Source: Pseudomonas putida (GTDB lineage: Bacteria > Pseudomonadota > Gammaproteobacteria > Pseudomonadales > Pseudomonadaceae). Taken from it: a stretch of 64,000 nt of DNA. Location: positions 372,001 through 436,000 of the forward strand of contig NZ_JANHLD010000001.1 of the NCBI RefSeq assembly GCF_028682455.1, written 5' to 3'. Shown piece by piece: positions 8,549 through 16,906 of this stretch (position 1 is its first letter; every line of letters starts with the position of its first letter). Below the pieces are notes generated by a model, which was given only the letters and a program-made list of their open reading frames with translations, was not told the origin of the DNA and did not search any database. The position numbers and the translations under genes are program-made.

Positions 8549-8619
8549 GCAAAGTTCCACCTTAGTATATGGCGCTCAATACCATGAACTGAGTTGGGCA
8601 AATAGTTTACTAAGGTTGC

Positions 8620-9120
8620 TTAGTTGCCCGTAGTTGAGCGCCCCATTGCCATTTTGGGTACCTGGGCAGGGTGCTCGCAGGGGCTCATGCTCAAGGTGCA
8701 GGGCGCGCAGGCTTGAGACGGGTGCAGGGCAGTCGCCAGGTTGTCGAGCAGCACCACTTGCTCCTCGGTGTCCAGGTTGAGGCGACCGGTGCGCGGATCG
8801 ACCAACTCCAATTGCCAGGCCAGCAACGTCAAACAGTCCTGTATGGCCGTGAGTGCACCTTCGGGCAGGTGGATCGGTGCCTGTGCCGACTCAAGCAACT
8901 GCTGCAGTTGCTGGCAGTAGCCAGCCACCTCCACCAGTCCCAGCGCCTGGGCGCGGGAGACCAGGATCGCGAGGGTGTCGTTCAGGCAGTGGCAGGCATC
9001 CGGGTCGTTGTCGATCAGCTCCAGGTGCTGCAGGCACTCTTCGGCCTTGGTCAGCAGGACCTGGGCATCCACCAGGAAATCCTGCAGGGCGCTGCTGATC
9101 AGTGAGTCGATAGTCATCAT
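8620..9120 (-). CDS. Hpt-like protein lacking the phospho-histidine
   Basis: From ATG 9120 (GGAG five bases upstream) the protein has 166 residues. Residues 1-75 form an all-helical segment resembling the P1/Hpt domain of CheA: FLVDAQVLLTKAEECLQHLE, then LNDTLAILVSRAQALGLVEVA and CQQLQQLLE. Where Hpt domains have H-x-x-K-G, this protein has A-I-L-V-S, so it cannot be phosphorylated in the usual way. The rest is helical with an unstructured tail. It is divergent from cheV, which suggests a chemotaxis-linked scaffold or decoy. That role is inference. Confidence 0.6.
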   Translation of the reverse strand: MMTIDSLISSALQDFLVDAQVLLTKAEECLQHLELIDNDPDACHCLNDTLAILVSRAQALGLVEVAGYCQQLQQLLESAQAPIHLPEGALTAIQDCLTLLAWQLELVDPRTGRLNLDTEEQVVLLDNLATALHPSQACAPCTLSMSPCEHPAQVPKMAMGRSTTGN

Positions 9121-9465
9121 TTGGCTCCAGCACACAGGGCTGGAGCAAGGATTGGCAACAATGAGGCGATCGCTGACAAAAGCCTGACTCCGTTCATGCA
9201 ATGAGAATGGCGTCACATTAATGGCTAATGGATATCGCGAACATCAGGTCTCACCCGATTGTCACTAGGGGTTTCCCTGATGGGGTGTTTTGATCGCGAC
9301 CCTTTGGAGGCAATCGCGACAGGAAGGGAGTGAGCGCAGTAAAGCATGATGTTAAAATGACATCAATGATTGGCCGCGCATTTTCTTCAGGGGTCAAGCT
9401 GCGTGCGATCTGGCCGATACAGGGCCATTGAATTCATTTCTTCGAACACGACTGGGGGTTCTTCA
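9121..9465. promoter_or_regulatory. Divergent control region of pseudo-Hpt gene and cheV
   Basis: This 345-bp gap holds three copies of ATCGCGA (9234-9240, 9293-9299, 9313-9319); the last two are exactly 20 bp apart. A short inverted repeat TGATGT/ACATCA lies near 9347-9365. No convincing sigma-70, sigma-28 or sigma-54 promoter could be assigned by eye. Confidence 0.4.
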
Positions 9466-10401
9466 ATGGCTGGCATTCTCGACACGGTAGACCAAAGAAC
9501 GCAGCTGGTAGGTGAGAACCGCCTGGAAATCCTGATGTTTCGCCTGGCCGGCCGGCAGTTGTTCGCGATCAACGTGTTCAAGGTCCAGGAAGTGCTGCAA
9601 ATGCCCAAGCTGACCTTGATGCCGCAACGCCACCCATTCGTCTGCGGCGTGGTCAACCTGCGCGGGCAGACCCTGCCGGTGATCGATCTTTCGCAGGCCA
9701 TCGGCATGCGCCCGATCACGCCCGGCCCAGGCAGCACCATCATCGTCACCGAGTACAACCGCTCCGTGCAGGCGTTCCTGGTAGGTGGGGTCGATCGTAT
9801 CGTCAACATGAACTGGGAGGCCATCATGCCACCCCCTTCCAGTGCCGGTCGCCAGCATTATCTGACGGCAATCAGCAAGGTCGACGACCAGTTGGTGGAG
9901 ATCATCGACGTCGAAAAAGTACTGGCTGAGATCGTGCCGTACAACGCCAGGGTCTCGCGTGAAAAGCTCGAGGATCCGCTGATGGCTCGTGCCCGTGGTC
10001 GTGAGGTGCTGCTGGTGGATGACTCTTCTGTGGCCTTGGCGCAGTTGCGCGATACCTTGTCCCAGCTGGGCGTGAAGATGCATGTGGCCAGCGATGGCCT
10101 CAAGGCGCTGCGCATGCTCAAGGGCTGGGCAGATGCTGGCGAGAATGTTTGCGAAAAGCTGCTGATGGTCTTCACCGATGCCGAGATGCCGGAAATGGAC
10201 GGCTATCGCCTGACCACCGAGATCCGCAACGATGCACGCCTGCGTTCGTTGTACGTGGTGCTGCACACGTCGCTGTCCGGCAGCTTCAACGAGTCGATGG
10301 TGAAAAAGGTCGGCTGCGACAACTTCCTGTCCAAGTTCCAGCCCGACAAGTTGGTCGACGTCGTACGCCAGCGCCTGATGCTGGATGAAGTGACGGTCTG
10401 A
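9466..10401 (+). CDS. cheV: Chemotaxis protein CheV (CheW-receiver fusion)
   Basis: The 311-residue protein has an N-terminal CheW-like domain (about residues 18-155, with VQEVLQMPKLTLMPQRHPFVCGVVNLRG) and a C-terminal receiver domain (about 178-308). The receiver has acidic residues Asp185/Asp186 in LLVDDSS, phospho-acceptor Asp238 in MVFTDAEMPEMDG, and the conserved Lys in FLSKF. CheV couples chemoreceptors to CheA with phosphorylation-dependent adaptation. ATG 9466 is chosen because MAGILDTVDQRTQLV matches the usual CheV N-terminus; a longer frame reaching 9370 has no support. It is not next to other che genes. Confidence 0.93.
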   Translation: MAGILDTVDQRTQLVGENRLEILMFRLAGRQLFAINVFKVQEVLQMPKLTLMPQRHPFVCGVVNLRGQTLPVIDLSQAIGMRPITPGPGSTIIVTEYNRSVQAFLVGGVDRIVNMNWEAIMPPPSSAGRQHYLTAISKVDDQLVEIIDVEKVLAEIVPYNARVSREKLEDPLMARARGREVLLVDDSSVALAQLRDTLSQLGVKMHVASDGLKALRMLKGWADAGENVCEKLLMVFTDAEMPEMDGYRLTTEIRNDARLRSLYVVLHTSLSGSFNESMVKKVGCDNFLSKFQPDKLVDVVRQRLMLDEVTV

Positions 10402-10446
10402 GTCGGTATAAGCTAGGCCTCCGACCCTCAAGCAAGGCAGCTAGAA

Positions 10447-11250
10447 ATGCGTCTGAGTGCTCTGTACCGCTACCCGCTCAAGTCCGCACGCGCCCAGGCG
10501 CTGCACTCTTCCTCGCTGGACATGCTGGGGTTGAACGCAGACCGTCGCTGGATGTTGGTGGAGCGCGACAACGGACGCTTCCTGACCCAGCGCGCCTATC
10601 CGCAGATGAGCCAGCTGTCGGCGACCTGTGCCGAAGACGGCGGGCTGATCCTGGACGCTGCAGGGCGTACGTCGTTGCATGTGCCGGTGCCCGAAAGCGA
10701 TAGCAATCTGCGTGGTGTCCTGATCTGGCGCGATACGTTGCGCGTGCCGGATGCCGGTGACGAAGCGGCGCAGTGGCTCAGTGAATTCATTGGCAAGGAG
10801 GTGCGCCTGGTCCATGTGCCTGAGCAGCGTGCCCGCTATTTGCCCAATGGCTATGGCCTCAACAGTGATCGGGTGGCCTTTGCCGACGGTTTTCCCCTGT
10901 TGCTGATCGGCCAGGCATCGCTCGATGACCTGGCGCAGCGGGTCGGTCGACCGGTGGAGATGCTGCGCTTTCGTCCCAACCTGGTGGTGGAGGGGGGCGA
11001 AGCCTTTGCCGAAGACGGCTGGAAGCGCATTCGTATCGGCGAAATGGAGTTTCGTGTGCTCAAACCGTGTGAGCGCTGCATCCTGACCACCATCGACCCG
11101 CAGACTGGCGAGCGCAGTGCCGACCGCGAACCCTTGGCCACGCTCAAGACGTACCGGCAGAAGGAAGGGGATGTACTGTTCGGGCAGAACCTGGTGGCTG
11201 ATGGTAGCGGGGTACTGGAAGTAGGGATGACAGTAACGGTGCTGGAATAA
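10447..11250 (+). CDS. MOSC domain-containing protein (YcbX-like N-terminal half)
   Basis: A 267-residue protein with an N-terminal MOSC beta-barrel (LSALYRYPLKSARAQ) and a C-terminal MOSC domain with the cysteine motif KPCERCILTTIDPQTGE near residue 210. The Cys of this motif coordinates molybdenum cofactor in related YcbX and mARC proteins, which reduce N-hydroxylated compounds. Unlike E. coli YcbX there is no C-terminal 2Fe-2S ferredoxin domain. Its job is therefore probably Moco-dependent reduction with an external electron donor. A REP palindrome follows. Confidence 0.85.
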   Translation: MRLSALYRYPLKSARAQALHSSSLDMLGLNADRRWMLVERDNGRFLTQRAYPQMSQLSATCAEDGGLILDAAGRTSLHVPVPESDSNLRGVLIWRDTLRVPDAGDEAAQWLSEFIGKEVRLVHVPEQRARYLPNGYGLNSDRVAFADGFPLLLIGQASLDDLAQRVGRPVEMLRFRPNLVVEGGEAFAEDGWKRIRIGEMEFRVLKPCERCILTTIDPQTGERSADREPLATLKTYRQKEGDVLFGQNLVADGSGVLEVGMTVTVLE

Positions 11251-11254
11251 CGAT

Positions 11255-11300
11255 CGTGGGGCAAGCCCGCTCCTGCTGTTAGGAGCGGGCTTGCCCCACG
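11255..11300. repeat. REP palindrome
   Basis: CGTGGGGCAAGCCCGCTCCT and its complement form a near-perfect inverted repeat around a short loop, between the convergent MOSC and slt genes. The core GGGGCAAGCCCGCTCC recurs at 23325, 27948, 39978 and 46324, the pattern of P. putida REP elements. It can also act as a transcript-end hairpin. Confidence 0.85.
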
Positions 11301-11313
11301 AGGCTTCATTCAC

Positions 11314-13242
11314 TCACTGATCATCGAAATAGCGCTCATGCCAGTCCACCAGCGGCTGTGGCGAATTGAGCTTCTGCCCGTAGATCACCGAGTACGACAA
11401 CACGTTTTGCACGTATTGGCGGGTTTCATCGAACGGAATCGACTCGACCCACACATCGAAGCTCAGGTGGTCGGCGCCGCGCAACCATTGGCGCACGCGC
11501 CCTGGGCCGGCATTGTAGGCCGCCGATGCCAGTACCCGGTTGCCGTTGAACTGGCTGTGCACCTGGCTCAGGTAGGCCGCCCCCAGCTGGATGTTCTTGT
11601 CCGGGTTGAACACCTGCGCCGGTGACGCCAGCGGGATGCTGAACTTGCGCGCGGTCTCCTTGGCGGTGGCCGGCATCAGTTGCATGAGGCCGCTGGCCCC
11701 GACGCTGGAGCGAGCATCTTCCATGAAGGCGCTTTCCTGGCGAGTAATGGCGAACACCCAGCTCGAATGCAGGCCACGTACCTTGGCTTCGCGGACCAGC
11801 GTGTCCCGATGGGCCATCGGGAAGCGGATATCCAGGTCGTCCCAGTACTGCGCCTGGCTGATCGTGCGGATGGCCGGGAAGTACCAGCGCATGTCGTAGG
11901 CAAGCTTGGCCTGGGCGACCATTTCATCGCGGTTGAAGTGACGGCTGACGTAGTACCACTCGCGTCGGCCATCGACGATCTGGCCGCGGGCGTGGAACTC
12001 CAGGGCGCGACGGATTCCCGGGGTATTACGCACCTTGTTCATCAAGGCCTGGCTCAGCACCAGTGGCTTGTTGTTCAGCTGGTATGGGGTTTGCGCGCGG
12101 TCGGCGGCGAGGAAACCGTAGAAGTCGCGCTCGCGAGCGACCGTCTTGTACAACATCGGAACCTGCGGGTTCTTCGGCTGGGCCAGCTCCAGGCTGCGAG
12201 CCTGCCAGTAGCGCCAGCGGTTACTGCTGGCCAGGTCCTGGGGCAGGCGCTTGGTCAGCTCGTAGGCTTCTTCCCAGCGGCCCAGGCGCAGCAACAGGCG
12301 CAGTCGCCATTCGGTGACGGTGTTGTCGCGCAGCTCTGGGTCGTAGCGGGTCATCAGGTCGAGGGCGCGCGGGTCATAGCGGCGGGCCAGAGTCAGGCCG
12401 ATTTCCCGGGCGATGGCGACTTTTTCATCGCGGGAAAAATGCATGCGGTTGGCGTAGTCGTCCAGCAGGCTCATGGCCCGCTCCGGATCCTGGCGGGCCA
12501 GGCGTCGCAGGCCCAGGCTGACCACGTCGGACATCGCCTCGTTGACCGGCACGAAGCGCCCAGGCTGATTGAGCAGTTGTGGCTTTTGCGCCACGTCTAC
12601 CAGCAGGCGGCCTTGAGGGGCAAGGGTGGTGAGGTCCTTGTTCAGGGTGTTGGCCAGCGCATAGTTGCGGGCCTGGGCGGCCAGCTTGATGCGCTCCCAG
12701 CGCTTCTGCTCGGTGAGCTGGCCTTCGGCCGCCCAGCGATTGAACAGGGCATCGCAGGCAGCGGGTTGCGACTTGCCCACCAGCCAGAGTTTTTCGGCGG
12801 TGGCAAAACCTTCGGCCCGCTGGCCGTGGCTCAGTTGGTATTGGCCATTGAGGCAGTCGAGCTCGGTGAAATTCAACTTGGGATCGTAGTAGCGGTTGAA
12901 GGTCGCCCAGTCGCCACGTTCGGCCAGCCAGCGCAGCCAGCGCAATTTCATCCAGTTGGACTGGGGCAGGTCGCCGTGGGCGGCGAGGAATTTCTCGATC
13001 TCTTCATTGCTGGCGCTTTTAAGGCGTGCGGTCAGCTCGTCGTAGGCGAGGTAGGGCGTCAATGGGTAGTCGCGCAGCGCCTGGGCATAGCGCAGGTACG
13101 GGCCCTTGTCGCCCTTGGCCAGGGCACGCTTGGCCTCGTCATAGTATTGGCGTTGTACGGTGATGTCGGTGGCCTGGGCGACGCTGGCCGCGGAGGCCGA
13201 GAGAAGCAGGCAGGAAACTAGGCTGAACAGGCGGCTGCGCAT
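11314..13242 (-). CDS. slt: Soluble lytic murein transglycosylase (Slt70 type)
   Basis: From ATG 13242 the protein has 642 residues and a Sec signal peptide (MRSRLFSLVSCLLLSASAAS, ending VAQA). A long helical superhelix domain of about 430 residues precedes the lysozyme-like domain. The catalytic Glu is about residue 503 in ITRQESAF, followed by SSVGASGLMQLMPATA and YNAGPGRVRQW, the family-1 signatures. It cleaves glycan strands, forming 1,6-anhydromuropeptides, in the periplasm. The start is set by GGAAG upstream of ATG 13242 and by the signal peptide; the frame is open further upstream. Confidence 0.93.
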   Translation of the reverse strand: MRSRLFSLVSCLLLSASAASVAQATDITVQRQYYDEAKRALAKGDKGPYLRYAQALRDYPLTPYLAYDELTARLKSASNEEIEKFLAAHGDLPQSNWMKLRWLRWLAERGDWATFNRYYDPKLNFTELDCLNGQYQLSHGQRAEGFATAEKLWLVGKSQPAACDALFNRWAAEGQLTEQKRWERIKLAAQARNYALANTLNKDLTTLAPQGRLLVDVAQKPQLLNQPGRFVPVNEAMSDVVSLGLRRLARQDPERAMSLLDDYANRMHFSRDEKVAIAREIGLTLARRYDPRALDLMTRYDPELRDNTVTEWRLRLLLRLGRWEEAYELTKRLPQDLASSNRWRYWQARSLELAQPKNPQVPMLYKTVARERDFYGFLAADRAQTPYQLNNKPLVLSQALMNKVRNTPGIRRALEFHARGQIVDGRREWYYVSRHFNRDEMVAQAKLAYDMRWYFPAIRTISQAQYWDDLDIRFPMAHRDTLVREAKVRGLHSSWVFAITRQESAFMEDARSSVGASGLMQLMPATAKETARKFSIPLASPAQVFNPDKNIQLGAAYLSQVHSQFNGNRVLASAAYNAGPGRVRQWLRGADHLSFDVWVESIPFDETRQYVQNVLSYSVIYGQKLNSPQPLVDWHERYFDDQ

Positions 13243-13432
13243 GAGACTTCCGGGCAGTTTGACCATGAAAAGTGACGGCGAAGCCAGCACTGTTGGGATT
13301 ACGTTGCTTAAGCTTAGCCGTTTGCCAACGGCGGATGAAAGCATTGTGCTTGTATCGAGTTGTAATCGGGCAGTCTGTCGTCGGAATAGTCTGTAGGAGC
13401 GCCTGCTTAATGTGAAGCCGGCCCAAGTCGGG

Positions 13433-13438
13433 TAGAAT
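13433..13438 (+). promoter_or_regulatory. Probable -10 element of uup
   Basis: TAGAAT lies 26 bp upstream of ATG 13464. No clear -35 is visible. Its position would put transcription start after ATG 13437, which supports the downstream start codon for uup. Confidence 0.4.
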
Positions 13439-13463
13439 GCGCGCCCTGTTTTTGGAGAAGATC

Positions 13464-15383
13464 ATGACCCTGCTCAAATTAAGCGATGTGTCCCTTGCGT
13501 TCGGCGCCATGCCGTTGTTGGACAAGGTGTCCTGGCAGATCGCCCGTGGTGAGCGGGTGTGCATCATCGGCCGTAACGGTACTGGCAAATCGAGCATGCT
13601 GCGCCTGGTCAAGGGTGACCAGAAGCCTGATGACGGTGATGTCTGGCGTGCCCCTGGGCTCAAGATCGGCGAGCTGCCGCAGGAGCTGCCGGTGGCCGAT
13701 GGCCGTACGGTGTTCGATGTGGTGGCTGAAGGCCTCGACGGTGTCGGCGCCTTGCTGGCCGAATACCACCACCTGAGCCAGAACATCCACAGCGATGCCG
13801 ACCTGGAAAAACTCATGCACGTCCAGCACGACCTGGAAGCGCGTGACGGCTGGCGCCTGCAGCAGTTGGTCGACAGCACCCTGAGCCGCTTGCAACTGCC
13901 GGCCGACAAAACCCTGGCCGAGCTGTCCGGTGGCTGGCGTCGCCGCGTGTTGCTGGCCCAGGCACTGGTGTCCGAGCCCGACCTGCTGCTGCTCGACGAA
14001 CCGACCAACCACCTGGACATCGGTGCCATCGCCTGGCTTGAAGAAGCCCTCAGTGGTTTTGGCGGCGCCGTGCTGTTCATCACCCACGACCGTTCCTTCC
14101 TGCAGAACCTGGCCACGCGCATCCTCGAACTGGACCGCGGCGGCCTGATCGACTGGAACGGTGACTACGCCAGCTTCCTGGTGCACAAGGAAGCCATGCT
14201 GGCGGCCGAAGAAACCGCCAACGCCCTGTTCGACAAGAAGCTGGCCCAGGAAGAAGTGTGGATTCGCCAGGGCATCAAGGCCCGGCGTACCCGCAATGAA
14301 GGCCGCGTACGCGCACTCAAGGCACTGCGTGTAGAACGCAGCGAACGTCGCGAGCGTACCGGCAAGGCCAACATCCAGCTCGACGTTGCCGAGAAGTCCG
14401 GCAAGCAGGTGATGGTGCTGGAGAATGTCAGCTTCAGCCACCCGGGCGGCCCGCAACTGGTCAAGGATTTCTCCATGGTCCTGCAGCGCGAGGACCGTAT
14501 CGGCCTGCTCGGCGCCAACGGTACCGGCAAGACCACCTTGCTCAAGCTGATGCTCGGCGGCCTTGAGCCCACCAGCGGCAAGATTGAAGCCGGTACCCGT
14601 CTGGAGGTGGCTTACTTCGACCAGTTGCGCCATCAGCTGGACCTGGAAAAGACCGTGATCGACAACCTTTCCGAAGGTCGCGACTTCATCGAGATCGACG
14701 GGCAGAACCGTCACGTGTTGAGCTACCTGGGCGACTTCCTGTTCAGTCCGCAGCGTGCGCGTACGCCGGTCAAGGCGCTGTCTGGCGGTGAACGTGCACG
14801 GTTGTTGCTGGCCAAACTGTTCAGCAAGCCTGCCAACCTGCTGGTGCTCGACGAACCGACCAACGACCTGGACGTAGAAACCCTCGAGTTGCTCGAAGAG
14901 GTGTTGTCGGCATTCAAGGGCACCGTGCTGATGGTCAGCCACGACCGGGCGTTCCTGGACAACGTGGTCACCAGCACCCTGGTCTTTGAAGGCGAGGGCA
15001 AGGTACGCGAGTACGTCGGTGGCTATCAGGACTGGATTCGCCAGGGTGGTTCGCCGAAGTTGCTCGGTGTCACCGAGAGCAAGTCAGGCAAGTCGGAACT
15101 GAACACCGCGGTGGTCGAAGCCGTAGCGCCGGCTCCGGTCGTTGCGCCGGTCGCCGAGGCGCCAAAGAAGAAGCTCAGCTACAAGCTGCAGCGTGAGCTG
15201 GAAGCCTTGCCTGGTCAGATCGACGCCCTGGAGCAGAAGATGGCTGCGGTGCAGGAAGAGATTTCCGATCCGGCCTTCTACCAGCGCCCAATCGACCAGA
15301 CCAGTGCCGTACTGGCACGTCTGGAGCAGATGCAGGCTGAGCTGGATGTCCTGGTGGAGCGCTGGGCCGAACTGGACAGCTGA
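13464..15383 (+). CDS. uup: ABC-F ATPase Uup
   Basis: A 639-residue ABC-F protein with two ATPase domains and no membrane segments. Domain 1 has Walker A GRNGTGKSS, signature LSGGWRRRV and Walker B LLLLDEPTNHLD. Domain 2 has GANGTGKTT, LSGGERARLLLAKL and LVLDEPTNDLD. The linker of about 80 charged residues lies between them, and a C-terminal coiled-coil DNA-binding-like extension (LSYKLQRELEALPGQIDALEQK region) is typical of Uup. Uup acts on ribosomes or branched DNA and limits transposon precise excision. TGGAG sits ahead of ATG 13464. Confidence 0.92.
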   Translation: MTLLKLSDVSLAFGAMPLLDKVSWQIARGERVCIIGRNGTGKSSMLRLVKGDQKPDDGDVWRAPGLKIGELPQELPVADGRTVFDVVAEGLDGVGALLAEYHHLSQNIHSDADLEKLMHVQHDLEARDGWRLQQLVDSTLSRLQLPADKTLAELSGGWRRRVLLAQALVSEPDLLLLDEPTNHLDIGAIAWLEEALSGFGGAVLFITHDRSFLQNLATRILELDRGGLIDWNGDYASFLVHKEAMLAAEETANALFDKKLAQEEVWIRQGIKARRTRNEGRVRALKALRVERSERRERTGKANIQLDVAEKSGKQVMVLENVSFSHPGGPQLVKDFSMVLQREDRIGLLGANGTGKTTLLKLMLGGLEPTSGKIEAGTRLEVAYFDQLRHQLDLEKTVIDNLSEGRDFIEIDGQNRHVLSYLGDFLFSPQRARTPVKALSGGERARLLLAKLFSKPANLLVLDEPTNDLDVETLELLEEVLSAFKGTVLMVSHDRAFLDNVVTSTLVFEGEGKVREYVGGYQDWIRQGGSPKLLGVTESKSGKSELNTAVVEAVAPAPVVAPVAEAPKKKLSYKLQRELEALPGQIDALEQKMAAVQEEISDPAFYQRPIDQTSAVLARLEQMQAELDVLVERWAELDS

Positions 15384-15390
15384 AGAGAGA

Positions 15391-15418
15391 GGCCCGACGA
15401 TCGTGCGTCGGGCCTTTT
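15391..15418 (+). terminator. Intrinsic terminator of uup
   Basis: GGCCCGACG, loop, CGTCGGGCC followed by TTTT, 8 bp after the uup stop. The convergent universal stress gene ends just beyond it. Confidence 0.9.
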
Positions 15419-15421
15419 GCG

Positions 15422-15865
15422 TTACTCGGCTTTTTTCTGCAGGCGTACGGCCAGCACATCGCATGGTGCGCCGTGCAGGACGTCGTTGGCCGTGGAGCCC
15501 AGCAGCAGGGCCAGGCCGTGACGGCCATGGCTGCCCACCACGATCAGGTCGCAACTCTGGTCCTTGGCCAACTGGTGGATTTCCTGGCGAGGCTGGCCGT
15601 AGGTCAGGTGCGAGTCGCCGCGATTGATTTCAGGGTACTTGGTGAACAGGCGGTCCATGCGCTCCTTGGCCTGGTCGAACTGTTGCTGTTGCAGCTGCGA
15701 GAGGTCCATGGGGACATCGCCACCAAAGGCCATGGCCATCGGTTCGACAATGTGCACCAGGGATACCTTGGTGCCCGCGGGTGTAGCCAGCTCACGGGCG
15801 CGCTTGATGACCGGGTCGCATTCTTCGGTCAGGTCGACGGCAACCAGAATATGTTCGTAGGGCAT
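15422..15865 (-). CDS. Universal stress protein (UspA family)
   Basis: A 147-residue single-domain Usp. MPYEHILVAVDLTEE opens the fold, with the acidic residue of the nucleotide pocket, and VGSHGRHGLALLLGSTANDVL is the G-x2-G-x9-G(S/T) ATP-binding motif at the C-terminus. Usp proteins are cytoplasmic and induced by stationary phase and stress. ATG 15865 is preceded by AGGAG; an upstream ATG-less extension to 15889 is unlikely. Confidence 0.92.
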   Translation of the reverse strand: MPYEHILVAVDLTEECDPVIKRARELATPAGTKVSLVHIVEPMAMAFGGDVPMDLSQLQQQQFDQAKERMDRLFTKYPEINRGDSHLTYGQPRQEIHQLAKDQSCDLIVVGSHGRHGLALLLGSTANDVLHGAPCDVLAVRLQKKAE

Positions 15866-15974
15866 GAGTAGCTCTCCTGACAGTTGCATTAGTTCAAGTA
15901 TGGTCGGTTTCAGGCTGATCGCTTCAAACCCCGGCTAACCAGCTCATTTGCAAAGCTTTATGGGAACAACAGAT

Positions 15975-16412
15975 ATGACGGTCTGGCTAGTGGTGTCAAT
16001 CCTTGCGCTGATTTTGAGTCCTCTGGCCTGGTTGCGCCCTTCGCGCAACCAGAGTGGCCGAATGGCCCTGCGCATGGAGGCCCGACGCATGGGCTTGAAC
16101 ATGCAGCTGGCGCCTCAGCAGTGGCCACACTGGCTGCCCAAGGAGCCTCCCAGCCCTTGCGCGCAGTACGTGCGGCCTCGCCGCCAGGGCAGAGCGGACA
16201 GCTGGAGCTATTGGCAGACCACGCCGGGTACCTGGCTGAACCAATGGCGCGAACCCTGCAGCGATCCTGCCTTGATGGCGCAGTTCGCGCGCCTGCCCGA
16301 CAGCGTCTACAAGGTCGAGGCCGGTACACAAATGGTTGCCCTGTACTGGGGTGAACGAGGTGAAACGGCTGTATTGCAGGATATTGCCGATGTATTGAAA
16401 GCCCTCGCCTGA
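15975..16412 (+). CDS. Hypothetical protein with one N-terminal membrane helix
   Basis: About 145 residues. TVWLVVSILALILSPLAWL is a transmembrane helix or uncleaved signal anchor. The rest is soluble and rich in Trp and Arg (PQQWPHWLP, SWSYWQTTPGTWLNQW). No known domain is recognised; orthologue-like genes of unknown function are common in Pseudomonas between the stress-protein and fadBA genes, as I recall. Start ATG 15975 is chosen by the helix position; ATG 15960 is an alternative. Confidence 0.7.
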   Translation: MTVWLVVSILALILSPLAWLRPSRNQSGRMALRMEARRMGLNMQLAPQQWPHWLPKEPPSPCAQYVRPRRQGRADSWSYWQTTPGTWLNQWREPCSDPALMAQFARLPDSVYKVEAGTQMVALYWGERGETAVLQDIADVLKALA

Positions 16413-16420
16413 CCGCGCTC

Positions 16421-16447
16421 AATAAAAAGCCCGATTACGCATCGGGC
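16421..16447 (-). terminator. Strong minus-strand intrinsic terminator with no gene
   Basis: On the minus strand GCCCGAT, loop GCGTA, ATCGGGC is followed by TTTTTATT. It points away from any annotated minus-strand gene, so either it ends antisense reading into the hypothetical gene or it terminates a small RNA made from 16448-16600. Confidence 0.7.
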
Positions 16448-16570
16448 AGACGGGCCAGGCAGGCCGGTGTAGTTGACTTCCTCCCAGTGTAGCGGGCCTC
16501 GCGCTACCTGCCGCTTTTTTGAATCTCTCCGTTGTGCGCGTCGGCGCATGTCTATCCTGCTCACGCAGGT
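16448..16570 (-). ncRNA. Candidate small RNA upstream of fadBA (speculative)
   Basis: The minus strand ahead of the orphan terminator is GC-rich, can fold (GGCCCG...CGGCCTGCCTGGCC), and contains an unpaired-looking GGGAGGAAGTC. An 85-residue frame spans it but has unlikely composition. No good promoter was found. No known RNA family is recognised; comparison with 4.5S RNA failed. Confidence 0.25.
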
Positions 16571-16729
16571 GTAAGCCTTTGACCATTATCGTCGTGATGA
16601 ATACGGCCAGATCACCGAAGCCGGTGTTTGCTTACGAACAGTGAATAATGACCGCAAAGTCGCGTTTTCAAGCTGCTTTTGGGTATTTGACAACAGCGAT
16701 TTTTTCGTTGAATGTGTGCGTACCCAAAT

Positions 16730-16756
16730 CAAACGGGCGTATGAATTGAGCGTTTG
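16730..16756. promoter_or_regulatory. Tandem PsrA-like operator ahead of fadBA
   Basis: CAAAC-GGGC-GTATG (16730-16743) and GAATT-GAGC-GTTTG (16743-16756) match the PsrA consensus [G/C]AAAC-N4-GTTT[G/C] with one and two mismatches. They share one base and are offset by 13 bp, exactly as at psrA itself. PsrA is known to repress fadBA in P. aeruginosa and to release on long-chain fatty acids. Confidence 0.6.
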
Positions 16757-16906
16757 TATTGTCAGAATGCTCTTACAGAATCCCGACTATCGCGCTGACG
16801 GGTGTGCCTGGCGCAAGGATTCGGCAAACAACGGCCTTGGGCCGGCCGGGTTTTTCACCAGCGATCGGCGTGTACAGTTCAGCTTCCATATCGTGGAGAT
16901 CAGTTG

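Larger units (their letters stand above)
16413..16906. promoter_or_regulatory. Control region of fadBA
   Basis: This 494-bp gap contains the orphan terminator, a possible -35 TTGACA at 16687-16692 with only a weak -10 after it, and a pair of PsrA-like sites (16730-16756). No other gene is evident; a short open frame from 16641 has poor composition. Confidence 0.5.

Noticed and set aside
16448..16570. Signal recognition particle 4.5S RNA
   Set aside because: GGGAGGAAG recalls the SRP apical loop, but the paired CAGG/GCAGCC context is missing.
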